From: a virus
Length of the DNA: 28,034 bases
Strand: one strand, 5' to 3'
IMG/VR virus record: IMGVR_UViG_3300030389_003518
Location: 1 to 28,034 of that record
In this document: piece after piece, positions 7,309-14,738 of the stretch
Layout of the letters: every line of letters starts with the position of its first letter
Numbering within the stretch: position 1 is the first letter of the stretch
Made by a program: the position numbers and the translations under genes
The notes under the pieces: model-generated
Told to the model about the DNA's origin: nothing
Databases searched by the model: none
What the model saw: the letters and a program-made list of their open reading frames with translations, nothing else

Positions 7309-7674
7309 ATGCACATTGGTAAACATCTGATTCTCGATTTCTATGAATGTAATGAAACATTATTAGATGATTACAACGGTCTACTAAATATCTTTGAAGA
7401 GTCCCTAATACTATGCAATGCAACTGTTTTAAATATAAGTGGTAATAAATTTGAACCTCAGGGTGTAACTTTATTAGCTTTACTAGCAGAATCACATGCT
7501 TCACTACATACCTGGCCAGAGAATAAGTATTGTGCAATGGATTTTTATACCTGTGGACCCACTGCAAGACCTGAAGAAATAATCGAATATTTATATTTAA
7601 AATTAGGTGCTAATTCTCGTTCAATAAGAACCTTTGATCGTTCTCCAAAATTGTGTATATTTAAGGAAGAATAG
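7309..7674 (+). CDS. speD: S-adenosylmethionine decarboxylase proenzyme
   Basis: The 121-aa protein matches the bacterial class 1B SAM decarboxylase in size. ESHASLHTWPE (residues 61-71) is the self-processing site: cleavage between Glu61 and Ser62 would turn Ser62 into the pyruvoyl cofactor. His66 and Cys82 (in DFYTCG) are the expected proton-transfer residues. The enzyme makes decarboxylated SAM for spermidine synthesis; speD is a known auxiliary gene of marine cyanophages. It starts two bases after the primase/helicase stop and is followed nine bases on by a glycosyltransferase, so it is probably transcribed with replication genes. All catalytic residues are present. Confidence 0.93.
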   Translation: MHIGKHLILDFYECNETLLDDYNGLLNIFEESLILCNATVLNISGNKFEPQGVTLLALLAESHASLHTWPENKYCAMDFYTCGPTARPEEIIEYLYLKLGANSRSIRTFDRSPKLCIFKEE

Positions 7675-7683
7675 AACTCTTAA

Positions 7684-8952
7684 ATGACAAGAAAACCAAA
7701 GCTTTTATGGATTGGAGATATAGTTGCAAAGACAGGATTCGCAAGAGTTACAGAAAACGTATTACCGTTTCTTAAAGATGATTTTGATATAACAGTTTTA
7801 GGAAACAATTGGTGGGGAGATCCCTCTCCATTACAGGAAACTTATACAATGTATCCTTCTTCTAATCGTTTCCAGACGGCTCCCTTTGGAGAAGACCGTA
7901 TTAGAGAAATAGTAGCGAAAGTTAAACCAGATATTATATTCACAATTAATGATATGTGGATTGTCAATGCTCAATATAAACAGATAGAAGAATTTCATAA
8001 AGATAAGCAATTTAAATTTATAGGATATATTCCTATGGATTCTTACAATTGGGTTGGTTGTTTAACAGATACTGCTAACGATTGGGATGGAATTATCTCA
8101 TATACCGAATTTGGAGCTAGAGAGTTCATTAAAGCTGGAATTACACAGCCAATAGCAGTAATCCCTCATGGAGTTACCGAGGGTCAGTTCTATCCAATGG
8201 ACAAGAAAGAAGCAAGGAAAAAATTAAAATTAGATGAAGATTTATTTATCGTATTTAATGGAAATAGAAATCAATTCCGTAAAAGGTTGGACATAACTTG
8301 TGAGGCATTTGCCAAGTTCGCAGTTGGAAAGCCAGAGACTAGGCTGTATCTTCATATGGGAATGAAGGATCAAGGTTGGGATATCATGCCTCTATTTAGT
8401 AGGGAAATGCGTAAACAAGGATTGGATCCTAATGGGAGAATAATAATGACCACAAATACTCAAGATCCTCCAAATGTAGAGGTGGATATGCTCAACACTA
8501 TATACAACGTATGTGATGTTGGAGTAAACACTTGTAAGGGCGAAGGATGGGGCTTAGTTAACTTTGAACACGCTGCATGTAAGATTGCACAGGTGGTACC
8601 CAATCACACCTCTTGTAAGGAGATATTTGAGGGTTATGGACAACTTATAGATTGTAATCATGTTGATGTCGACACCACTTTTGCTAGGGAAATGCCTTGC
8701 CCAGATGCTGATCACCTTACAAGTATCCTTAACGAACTGTATGAAGATAGAGGAAAACTCGAAGCGACAGCGGAACTCTGCCACATAAGAGCTACGGATG
8801 AACAGTTTCATTGGAAAAATATTGCATCACAATTTGGAGGAGTCTTCCAAGATACCCTTAATGGGGTAAGTCATTCAGTAATTGAGGAAGAATTAAAAAC
8901 TGAAACTAAAAGAAGAAAAAATAAAAAAAGGACTATTGGAGCTGTTAAATGA
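7684..8952 (+). CDS. GT4-like glycosyltransferase, 422 aa
   Basis: Features of the GT-B fold, GT4 clan: an N-terminal LLWIGDIVAKTGFARVTENV, where a glycine-rich loop binds the acceptor side, a linker IAVIPHGV typical of the domain junction, then FNGNRNQFRKRLD opening the nucleotide-sugar domain, and CKGEGWGLVNFEHAAC carrying the E-x7-E motif (Glu287 and Glu295). The tail is Lys/Arg-rich. The donor and acceptor are unknown. It overlaps the mannose-isomerase-like cupin gene by ATGA, which suggests mannose-type sugar transfer, perhaps to virion or cell-surface material. Cyanophage genomes often carry such enzymes. Confidence 0.85.
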   Translation: MTRKPKLLWIGDIVAKTGFARVTENVLPFLKDDFDITVLGNNWWGDPSPLQETYTMYPSSNRFQTAPFGEDRIREIVAKVKPDIIFTINDMWIVNAQYKQIEEFHKDKQFKFIGYIPMDSYNWVGCLTDTANDWDGIISYTEFGAREFIKAGITQPIAVIPHGVTEGQFYPMDKKEARKKLKLDEDLFIVFNGNRNQFRKRLDITCEAFAKFAVGKPETRLYLHMGMKDQGWDIMPLFSREMRKQGLDPNGRIIMTTNTQDPPNVEVDMLNTIYNVCDVGVNTCKGEGWGLVNFEHAACKIAQVVPNHTSCKEIFEGYGQLIDCNHVDVDTTFAREMPCPDADHLTSILNELYEDRGKLEATAELCHIRATDEQFHWKNIASQFGGVFQDTLNGVSHSVIEEELKTETKRRKNKKRTIGAVK

Positions 8953-9521
8953 AGTTAACTCTCCAGGAATTGAACATGATGAAGCACCAGTTGGAGCTGA
9001 CACGTGCTTATCGAGGTCATGTATCTTTAGGTATGGAAGTTCATGAACCATGGCATGACAAGCTATATGATAAGGTTTTAGGGGAAATTAAGATACTTGA
9101 AGAGGGGAAAGATGCCGCAGAATGTGAATGTAATTGGTGTCGGAATAAGCAACAGATTGAATATGATTTAAAAGAAGAATATCTAAAAGTACATAAACCT
9201 TGGGGCTGGTACAAAGATTTGTATGTAGGTCCTAAATTTAAAGCAAAAATGTTATGTATTTATGAGGGAAAACGTTTAAGTTTACAACGACATCATTGGA
9301 GATCTGAAGTATGGACTATTGCAGCTGGATCTGGTGCAGTTTTTCTTAATGATGAATGGCATTTAGCACATCCAAAAATGACATTTGAGATTCCTGATTA
9401 TTCATTACACCGTGCAAAAGCATTAAAAAGTGACCTATATATTATGGAATTACAACATGGCGATGAATTATATGAGGAAGACATAGAAAGAGTTGAAGAT
9501 GACTATGGAAGAGCAGTATAA
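8949..9521 (+). CDS. Phosphomannose-isomerase type II-like cupin, 190 aa
   Basis: Residues about 83-182 form the cupin of mannose-6-phosphate isomerase/GDP-mannose pyrophosphorylase type II: KPWGWYKD, then KRLSLQRHHWRSEVWTI with metal ligands His115, His116 and Glu120, a GSGAVFLN turn, and PDYSLHRAKAL with His154. The pyrophosphorylase domain of the bifunctional enzyme is absent. Instead the first 80 residues are helical with a Cys-x-Cys-x2-Cys cluster (CECNWC, 59-64). The family interconverts mannose-6-P and fructose-6-P. The ATGA overlap with the glycosyltransferase suggests one sugar pathway. A strong terminator follows. Confidence 0.82.
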   Translation: MKLTLQELNMMKHQLELTRAYRGHVSLGMEVHEPWHDKLYDKVLGEIKILEEGKDAAECECNWCRNKQQIEYDLKEEYLKVHKPWGWYKDLYVGPKFKAKMLCIYEGKRLSLQRHHWRSEVWTIAAGSGAVFLNDEWHLAHPKMTFEIPDYSLHRAKALKSDLYIMELQHGDELYEEDIERVEDDYGRAV

Positions 9522-9528
9522 TTAGACT

Positions 9529-9547
9529 GAGGGTTTAGGTACCCCTC
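9529..9547 (+). terminator. Small GAGGG/CCCTC hairpin after the cupin gene
   Basis: GAGGG (9529-9533) pairs with CCCTC (9543-9547) and is followed by TTTTGTC, eight bases after the stop of the cupin gene. The stem is weak. It overlaps one arm of another possible stem, TTTAGGT/ACCTAAA (9534-9540 with 9563-9569). Confidence 0.35.
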
Positions 9548-9576
9548 TTTTGTCATAGGTTCACCTAAAAAAGTTG

Positions 9577-9615
9577 TTCTCCCCTTACTATCACTGGTTG
9601 GGGGAGAATTTTTTT
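9577..9615 (+). terminator. Strong rho-independent terminator
   Basis: TTCTCCCC (9577-9584) and GGGGAGAA (9601-9608) form a perfect 8-bp stem with a 16-base loop, followed at once by seven T (9609-9615). It ends the block of replication, polyamine and sugar genes. Confidence 0.88.
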
Positions 9616-9640
9616 GTTATATTTTTTACTAAAACATAGA

Positions 9641-9724
9641 ATGAAATCTTTTTACTTTCGTCATGAACTAAATTACATATTAGAGCAAAATGTACGTTCT
9701 ATTAATAGACTCATAAGACAGTAA
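9641..9724 (+). CDS. Possible 27-aa peptide
   Basis: An ATG at 9641 opens a 27-codon frame (MKSFYFRHELNYILEQNVRS...) ending in TAA at 9722-9724, between the terminator and the next promoter. It is basic and helical-looking. Support is weak: short, no clear ribosome binding site and no overlap with neighbours. Otherwise 9616-9749 is empty. Confidence 0.2.
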   Translation: MKSFYFRHELNYILEQNVRSINRLIRQ

Positions 9725-9749
9725 AAAACAGCGAATAAACATTACACTA

Positions 9750-9776
9750 TTGACAAAATGTTATTTAAGTTAAAAT
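9750..9776 (+). promoter_or_regulatory. Sigma70-like promoter
   Basis: A perfect TTGACA (9750-9755) is followed after 15 bases by TAAAAT (9771-9776). The spacing is two bases short of optimal. It lies 30 bases before the next gene and just after the strong terminator, as expected for a new transcription unit. Confidence 0.55.
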
Positions 9777-9806
9777 CAAAAAGAAATTTATCTCATTCTT
9801 AGTTTT

Positions 9807-10151
9807 ATGTCACGTAATTATAAACCAATGCCTCCAATATGGCGGCTTAATGAACTATTTGAACTGTCAGATAACTGTCCTAATGGTTTAATTTGGAGGG
9901 TAAATAAGGCAAAAAGCAAACCAGGAGATCCAGTTGGTAAATTAAATAAAGCTACGGGATATTATATGGTCTCCGTTGACAATGAAATGTATATGGTTCA
10001 TCGTATTGTTTATTATTTAAGAACCTATAGGTGCCCAGACACCCACAGTGTTCAGCATATAGGAGATACAAAAGATAATCGAACACCTTTAATTGAGACT
10101 TATAAGATACCTCCTACCAAAAAACTGTTAGCTTCTGGGTTTAAAATTTGA
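9807..10151 (+). CDS. HNH-type endonuclease-like protein, 114 aa
   Basis: The layout fits the phage HNH family in which a short beta domain precedes the nuclease motif: GLIWRVNKAKSKPGDPVG, GYYMVSVDNEMYMVHRIVYY, then HSVQHIGDTKDNR, which corresponds to the usual VDHINGDKTDNR. The first histidine position is degenerate (Gln-His where Asp-His is normal) and no asparagine-rich NLR segment follows, so it may be a decayed or altered nuclease. Its TGA overlaps the next ATG by one base. Confidence 0.65.
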   Translation: MSRNYKPMPPIWRLNELFELSDNCPNGLIWRVNKAKSKPGDPVGKLNKATGYYMVSVDNEMYMVHRIVYYLRTYRCPDTHSVQHIGDTKDNRTPLIETYKIPPTKKLLASGFKI

Positions 10152-10822
10152 TGGCTAATATAATAAATAACCTCGAAAGCATTAATTTTAAATATATAAA
10201 AAATGCTGATAGTGCATCTGATGAAGAACTAAATGAACAAGGATATTATCGTGGTTATCCTTGCCCCCATGGACACGAAATCAGGGAAAAAAATAATCAT
10301 TGGTGCTATCACTGTGCAATAAAAATAAAAAGCAATATATGTGGCTTCGATTTAAATTATTTACACAACGATTATAAAAATAAATATTATAAATTATGGC
10401 AGAAAATAGATGTACAAGGGATTCATAACTGCTGGGAAATGGATTTAAAAGGTTTAAACACTCCAAAAAGAGTATGTTTTCCCTCTTACAGAACCTTTTA
10501 TAGTAAACAAAAGTCAGAAAATGTTAATGCCCATAAAGCTATTTACCAATGTGCTTGGGGAGATGTTGGATCATTGAGTGTAACTAGAGTATGTGGCAAC
10601 CCTTTCTGTGGTAATCCCTTACATATGGTCTCTAGTTGGAACAAAGGACACCCTCCCAACGATATGCAGCCTTTTCATATTGAATTCGATGCTGAAAAAC
10701 TAATGAGAATACATGCAGCTCGAACTATGAATAGAGAACAAGAAGTAATACAAGAAAAATATAAGGCAACCATAACTCATCCATCTCTAGTAAAGGCTGC
10801 TCCAGATTATGATGAAGGGTAG
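10151..10822 (+). CDS. Zinc-finger / HNH-like protein, 223 aa
   Basis: I choose ATG 10151, which overlaps the upstream stop as TGATG. Near residues 38-55 CPHGH and CYHC, nine residues apart, look like a zinc-binding treble-clef or knuckle. Near residue 150 VCGNPFCGNPLHM matches the Cys-x-Asn-Pro-x-Cys-x-Asn-Pro-x-His zinc site of HNH-related homing nucleases. The protein probably binds DNA and may cut it. The function is otherwise unknown. Together with the preceding gene it makes an HNH-like pair at the head of a structural gene run. Confidence 0.6.
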   Translation: MANIINNLESINFKYIKNADSASDEELNEQGYYRGYPCPHGHEIREKNNHWCYHCAIKIKSNICGFDLNYLHNDYKNKYYKLWQKIDVQGIHNCWEMDLKGLNTPKRVCFPSYRTFYSKQKSENVNAHKAIYQCAWGDVGSLSVTRVCGNPFCGNPLHMVSSWNKGHPPNDMQPFHIEFDAEKLMRIHAARTMNREQEVIQEKYKATITHPSLVKAAPDYDEG

Positions 10823-10837
10823 GTATATCAGCAAATA

Positions 10838-11575
10838 GTGGCACGTAATCAATTAGTACAAAGACAAAGAACTGTTAAAGACCCTTTACCAATAGGTTCT
10901 TTTGTACAAACATCTATCCGATATTTGAGAGGTAAGCTAGGTCCTACACATAAAGTAAATGCTGGAGGATACGGAGGAGGTACATTTAATCATTGGTTCA
11001 AAGTAAAATTAGAAACGGCTGGATGGATAATAATTGCTAATGGGTCAGTAAAACCTAAATTTATAAAAGTATCTGCTTACGATTTAAATAAAAATCCTAT
11101 AGAAGGAAGATCAATATTTCAGGCAGACAGTATTGATCAATTCAGCACAATTGATGGATCTAGACAATATCCTTATTTAGGTACCATACAAGGAGCACAA
11201 TCGGATACATACAATACCTTTGATACAAGGAGATTAGATAAAGGAGATGATAGATATTTCGCTCTACCTGTAGGGGAATATTTAATCTGTATTTCTAGTG
11301 TCAGAAATGAACCAGTGGACTATGCTGTGGGTGTAGTAATAGAAATTTCAGATCCCTTCCCTGTAATACTTACGGAAGACTTCTCTCGACTTATCTATGA
11401 AGATGAGCCTGACGATGATGGAGATGATGCAATCATATGTGATACAACTCCAAACTTCACTGGAGATGACACACATGATCACTCATTATCTGAATGGAAG
11501 ACAGCATGGGCTAGGGAAAGACAGCCTGGAGAACCCTTCCCAGCATTTTTAGCAGAATACACTACCACAGAGTAA
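10838..11575 (+). CDS. Probable virion-associated protein, 245 aa, GTG start
   Basis: It starts with GTG at 10838 (MARNQLVQRQRTVKD...). The body is beta-rich, with glycine patches (NAGGYGGGTFNHWFKVKLE), SVKPKFIKVSAYDLNKN and a repeated Asp/Tyr pattern around DTYNTFDTRRLDKGDDRY, followed by PVGEYLICISSVRNEP and a very acidic segment (EDEPDDDGDDA). It reads like a carbohydrate-binding or jelly-roll virion protein. I believe related unnamed proteins occur in other cyanophages, but this is from memory. No nuclease or polymerase motif is visible. Confidence 0.65.
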   Translation: MARNQLVQRQRTVKDPLPIGSFVQTSIRYLRGKLGPTHKVNAGGYGGGTFNHWFKVKLETAGWIIIANGSVKPKFIKVSAYDLNKNPIEGRSIFQADSIDQFSTIDGSRQYPYLGTIQGAQSDTYNTFDTRRLDKGDDRYFALPVGEYLICISSVRNEPVDYAVGVVIEISDPFPVILTEDFSRLIYEDEPDDDGDDAIICDTTPNFTGDDTHDHSLSEWKTAWARERQPGEPFPAFLAEYTTTE

Positions 11576-11578
11576 AAA

Positions 11579-11728
11579 ATGAACACTCGAAAACTCTATA
11601 ACTTGTTTTTAGATGATAAAGCTAAAGCTTTTTCTAAATGTAAAGCAAAAAGTAACTTAACAACAAAGTTTAAAGACACCTGCGAAGAGTTCCCTTATCT
11701 AACACAATGTAAAGTTTATGACCTCTAA
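11579..11728 (+). CDS. 49-aa cysteine-containing hypothetical protein
   Basis: An ATG three bases after the previous stop opens a 49-codon frame (MNTRKLYNLFLDDKAKAFSK...CKVYDL). It is basic with three cysteines (Cys21, Cys35, Cys44) and no membrane segment. It overlaps the next gene by 11 bases. Tight spacing on both sides is the main support. Confidence 0.5.
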   Translation: MNTRKLYNLFLDDKAKAFSKCKAKSNLTTKFKDTCEEFPYLTQCKVYDL

Positions 11729-12149
11729 GCTAAAAAGGAAGACGAAAATTGTAACTACTAAGTTACAAACCGGTGATATCTTCAAATTAGTAGGCATTCC
11801 ACATAAATTTAATAACGGATACATATGGATAACAGGTATGGCTGTTTCTAAAAGTACTAGGGCTCTAAATGACTGGATGAAACGTAGAAACAAGAGAAAG
11901 AATGTTATTAGACTGAATACCTTACCTCCAAAGAAAAGGAATTACAAAACCTTTTGGATAGCGGTCAATGTGATTAAAGAATGGATAAATGAAATACCTG
12001 AGGGGGACTCTCTAACTCTTAGGTGTGAAGGCGTAAATTCAGAACAGTTATTCAGAATATATACAAAGTGGTTTGAAAAACATGAGAATATCCCATGGGT
12101 AGTATCCGAAAAGCACAGATCCTTTTTCTTTTACAAGAAAAGGAATTAG
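11718..12149 (+). CDS. Basic hypothetical protein, 143 aa
   Basis: Not recognised. A Lys/Arg-rich soluble protein (MTSKLKRKTKIVTTKLQTGD; NDWMKRRNKRKNVIRLN) with alternating beta-like segments (YIWITGMAVS; TFWIAVNVIKEWI) and aromatic residues near the end (PWVVSEKHRSFFFYKKR). The charge suggests nucleic-acid binding, but no named motif is visible. It starts inside the 49-aa gene. Confidence 0.6.
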   Translation: MTSKLKRKTKIVTTKLQTGDIFKLVGIPHKFNNGYIWITGMAVSKSTRALNDWMKRRNKRKNVIRLNTLPPKKRNYKTFWIAVNVIKEWINEIPEGDSLTLRCEGVNSEQLFRIYTKWFEKHENIPWVVSEKHRSFFFYKKRN

Positions 12150-12176
12150 AATAAAGGATATCAACCACATAAAACA

Positions 12177-12347
12177 ATGATTTTTTTAATCAAACCAATA
12201 TTAATAAAATTCGCCACTTCAGAACCAGTGAAGAAATTAATAATAGAATTACTAGAAAAGTTAGTTGAGTCCACCGATACAGAGCTTGATAATGCAGCTC
12301 TAAACATAGTCAAAAAAGGACTAGGTTATACGGTTACAAAGAAGTAA
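12177..12347 (+). CDS. 56-aa hypothetical phage protein
   Basis: MIFLIKPILIKFATSEPVKK opens a 56-residue protein with a hydrophobic N-terminus followed by a charged helical part (LIIELLEKLVESTDTELDNA) and a basic end. It sits 33 bases before the holin-like gene. It could be a small membrane-associated partner in lysis, judged only by place and hydrophobicity. Confidence 0.5.
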   Translation: MIFLIKPILIKFATSEPVKKLIIELLEKLVESTDTELDNAALNIVKKGLGYTVTKK

Positions 12348-12380
12348 TAGCTTAGACTTAGGGAAGAATTATGTCAGTAA

Positions 12381-12821
12381 ATGGAAGCAGACAAAAAGAA
12401 AGAAGACCCAAAAAAGAAGGGAGTTCTCGGAAAACTTAAAGACAATTTAGATGACAAGGAAGAGCAATTAGCTTTTATCTCAGTCATAGTAAGGCTTGTG
12501 GTAGTTGGATGGTCCGGATTTATCGTCAGCCTAAACTACATATCTATACCTGGTTATGCGAATGAGCCCAAGGATATCACGTTCCCGGCTTCGATTCTGA
12601 CGGGGGTCCTTAGTTCTTTCGGCGTGGAGGCGGCACGTAAAAGAGGAGATGGCACTATGAAAATGGATAAAAATCAGACTTCAGGTTTTAATAAGGCGGA
12701 TTTTGAAAAGCTGATAGAAAAAGCAGCTCAGACTGCTCCTACTCAGATCTTGCGTATCGAACAAGCTCCTATTAAGATTGTTACAGAGGTCTCTGACAAA
12801 GATAATGTATCGAAGGCATGA
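12381..12821 (+). CDS. Holin-like membrane protein, 146 aa
   Basis: A Lys/Asp-rich cytoplasmic N-terminus (residues 1-30) is followed by a hydrophobic helix, FISVIVRLVVVGWSGFIVSL (about 32-51), and a second weaker one, FPASILTGVLSSFGVEAA (about 68-85), then a charged tail with GFNKADFEKLIEKAA. Two membrane segments and a charged tail suit a small phage holin that would open the inner membrane for the lysozyme coded at 21816-22490. The assignment is by topology, not by a diagnostic motif. Its end overlaps the next gene by 17 bases. Confidence 0.55.
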   Translation: MEADKKKEDPKKKGVLGKLKDNLDDKEEQLAFISVIVRLVVVGWSGFIVSLNYISIPGYANEPKDITFPASILTGVLSSFGVEAARKRGDGTMKMDKNQTSGFNKADFEKLIEKAAQTAPTQILRIEQAPIKIVTEVSDKDNVSKA

Positions 12822-13341
12822 ACGTAAGTGGGGAACTATTATATTAGTCTCCCTATTAGGTTTATCAAATGTGGGTTTAGCAACAAATTTAATAACGAAA
12901 AGTAAGTTCCCAACAATGAACATACCCGTGGGTCCTTACACTTCTTATCGTGTAGTTGCAAGCAAAGACGGATATACTATTTCTTATAGAGCAAACGATC
13001 CAAAGAAATTTAAAGCTCACAAAAGAAGTTCCACTCCCAAAGGGGTATTTGGTGGTAAGACAGAGGAAATAGATTTATATGAAGAGCATACTTTTCTTGA
13101 TACACCTTCTTCCAAAAATGGAGAAGGAATAACCGATGAAATGATTGCTTGTATAAAAACTCAGGGAGCTGGAGAATCCACAGGTAGGTTAATTGGCACA
13201 TCTATTGGGACTCAAGCTGCACCGGCTGTATCCCAAATACCTATAGTAGGCTGGCTTGCCACTGGCTGGATAGCGATGTTCGGAGGAAATAAAGGAGCCG
13301 AAGTCGGCGGAGAGATAGCTACGTCCTTTAATGATTGTTGA
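12805..13341 (+). CDS. Membrane-anchored phage protein, 178 aa
   Basis: I choose ATG 12805 (MYRRHERKWGTIILVSLLGL), ten codons into the open frame. A basic start and one hydrophobic segment (about residues 9-27) act as signal or anchor. The outer part has a beta-like region (VPVGPYTSY-type, YRVVASKDGYTISYRANDP) and a glycine-rich C-terminal membrane-active region (GRLIGTSIGTQAAPA; IVGWLATGWIAMFGG) ending GEIATSFNDC. Two Cys could pair. I recall similar unnamed proteins in cyanophages. The function is unknown; the context is lysis or envelope. Confidence 0.65.
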   Translation: MYRRHERKWGTIILVSLLGLSNVGLATNLITKSKFPTMNIPVGPYTSYRVVASKDGYTISYRANDPKKFKAHKRSSTPKGVFGGKTEEIDLYEEHTFLDTPSSKNGEGITDEMIACIKTQGAGESTGRLIGTSIGTQAAPAVSQIPIVGWLATGWIAMFGGNKGAEVGGEIATSFNDC

Positions 13342-13343
13342 TT

Positions 13344-13802
13344 ATGTTTGTTAAAGAACTCACTCTAGTAACAGGAGGCTTTGACCCTATACACAGTGGT
13401 CATATTGAGTATTTCAAAGAAGCAAGTAAGTTATCTCAGTGTTTAGTTATAGGATTGAACAGTGATACATGGCTTATAGATAAGAAAAAACAAGCTTTCC
13501 AGGATTGGGATGAAAGGTGCAACATCATTAAACATTTAAATATGGTATCAATGGTTATTGATTGGGATGATTCTGATAAAACAGCATGCGGGGCTATAGA
13601 GAAATGTTTAACAATTGCAGATAGGGTTATATTTGCAAACGGAGGAGACAGAATAAATGGTAACACCCCAGAACTAGATGCTTACGCAAACAATAACAGA
13701 GTTACTTTTAGATGGGGAGTAGGTGGAGACTATAAAATAAACAGTAGTTCTTGGCTTTTAAATAACTATTACAAAGATCGAGCGATGATAGACTTTAAGT
13801 AA
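13344..13802 (+). CDS. Cytidylyltransferase-like nucleotidyltransferase, 152 aa
   Basis: GGFDPIHSGH at residues 11-20 is the HxGH-type signature of the nucleotidyltransferase alpha/beta-phosphodiesterase superfamily (RfaE/glycerol-3-phosphate cytidylyltransferase group). It is followed by AFQDWDERCNIIKHL, where D-E-R is the usual contact, and VIFANGGDRINGNTPE. Members activate sugar phosphates or polyols with CTP or ATP. The ATG at 13344 is preferred to the upstream TTG. The missing kinase domain suggests a stand-alone transferase. The substrate is unknown; it may feed glycan or lipid modification during infection. Confidence 0.8.
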   Translation: MFVKELTLVTGGFDPIHSGHIEYFKEASKLSQCLVIGLNSDTWLIDKKKQAFQDWDERCNIIKHLNMVSMVIDWDDSDKTACGAIEKCLTIADRVIFANGGDRINGNTPELDAYANNNRVTFRWGVGGDYKINSSSWLLNNYYKDRAMIDFK

Positions 13803-13821
13803 TACTTGTTTATAAAATAAA

Positions 13822-14310
13822 ATGTTGAAGTACTTATCACTATTAATATTACTTCTTTTCCCTACGTCAATTAGAGCTAATATTTATCACACTATCAGCA
13901 GCTCAGTACAGCTAGATGTGCATGCGGCTGGAACTCATGCGGACCGGATCGGAAATTCATATAGTATTTCTGGAACAGGGGTCAATACTACAGATGGCAC
14001 AACAGCGGGCTCGGTGGGAGGACTAGGAGCAGCCACTAACGGCGTGAATGCTTATACAGCAATTACAGGTTCTCAGCTTACTGCCGGAGATGCCTTCAGT
14101 TTCAGTTCTAGCTATACCGCTGGTGATACTGTAGCTACAACTTTAACGGTGGGCGAGGTCAGCCCATTTGGAGACCTTACAAGTAACACAGCCGGGGTAG
14201 CAGGGGCACTTGCAGGCACAATCGATACGAAAAACGATCTAACAATAGTTGCGGGGGGAGCTGGTACTAGCGTAACTGGTCAATTTGTAGTGGGACTTAC
14301 TCTAGACTAG
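13822..14310 (+). CDS. Secreted Gly/Thr/Ser-rich protein, 162 aa (first of three)
   Basis: MLKYLSLLILLLFPTSIRAN is a typical signal peptide with a likely cut after ANI/RA around residue 19. The mature part is nearly free of charge, with repeats of Gly, Thr, Ala and Ser (NSYSISGTGVNTTDGTTAGS; GGAGTSVTGQFVVGLTLD), suggesting an extended beta structure such as a surface or filament protein. Its stop overlaps the GTG start of the next gene at 14308-14312. I recall similar unnamed proteins in cyanophages. The function is unknown. Confidence 0.65.
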   Translation: MLKYLSLLILLLFPTSIRANIYHTISSSVQLDVHAAGTHADRIGNSYSISGTGVNTTDGTTAGSVGGLGAATNGVNAYTAITGSQLTAGDAFSFSSSYTAGDTVATTLTVGEVSPFGDLTSNTAGVAGALAGTIDTKNDLTIVAGGAGTSVTGQFVVGLTLD

Positions 14311-14738
14311 TGAAACGGCTCTTATTGCTGTTCTTATTAATACCCTTTCCGCTGAAATCCCAGCCTATTACTGGTGCCTTCTCTACTGGCACTATGAATT
14401 CCACTACTACGACAGTTACAAAAATAGTCGAGCAGGTGGTGTCAAAGGATTATAATTCAGGCTATAGTTACAGTATAGCCGGTACGGGAATCGAAATGAC
14501 CGAGTCCGGAGGTATAGTTCCAAACTCAAAAGAAACTACAGGAACAGCAGATGGGGTTAGTTACAGATGGACGGGATTAGATTTCTCTACCAAAGCTTCG
14601 TGGAGGCAGTCGGAAAACGGTGCCGCCTTTCAGCTAACAGAGAGCTATACTCCTCCAGGTCTTTCCAACGTGACCACCATAAACAGAGAAATGACCGTGG
14701 AAAGCGTGACTGTCACTCAATCCATATTTCAAAAATAG
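14310..14738 (+). CDS. Secreted Ser/Thr-rich protein, 142 aa, GTG start (second of three)
   Basis: A GTG start overlapping the previous TAG by one base begins MKRLLLLFLLIPFPLKS, a clear signal peptide. The mature protein is Ser/Thr/Gly-rich with the motif YSYSIAGTGIEMT, similar to NSYSISGTGVNTT in the preceding protein, so the two are probable paralogues or partners. It ends VTVTQSIFQK. The next gene starts within its last codons. Confidence 0.65.
   Translation: MKRLLLLFLLIPFPLKSQPITGAFSTGTMNSTTTTVTKIVEQVVSKDYNSGYSYSIAGTGIEMTESGGIVPNSKETTGTADGVSYRWTGLDFSTKASWRQSENGAAFQLTESYTPPGLSNVTTINREMTVESVTVTQSIFQK

Noticed and set aside
4936-7567. Minus-strand frames within the primase/helicase and speD genes
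   Set aside because: Fully inside strongly supported genes with conserved motifs on the plus strand.
14567-14725. ATG at 14567 as start of the third secreted protein
   Set aside because: It would add a 53-residue basic leader before a signal peptide and overlap the preceding gene by 172 bases.
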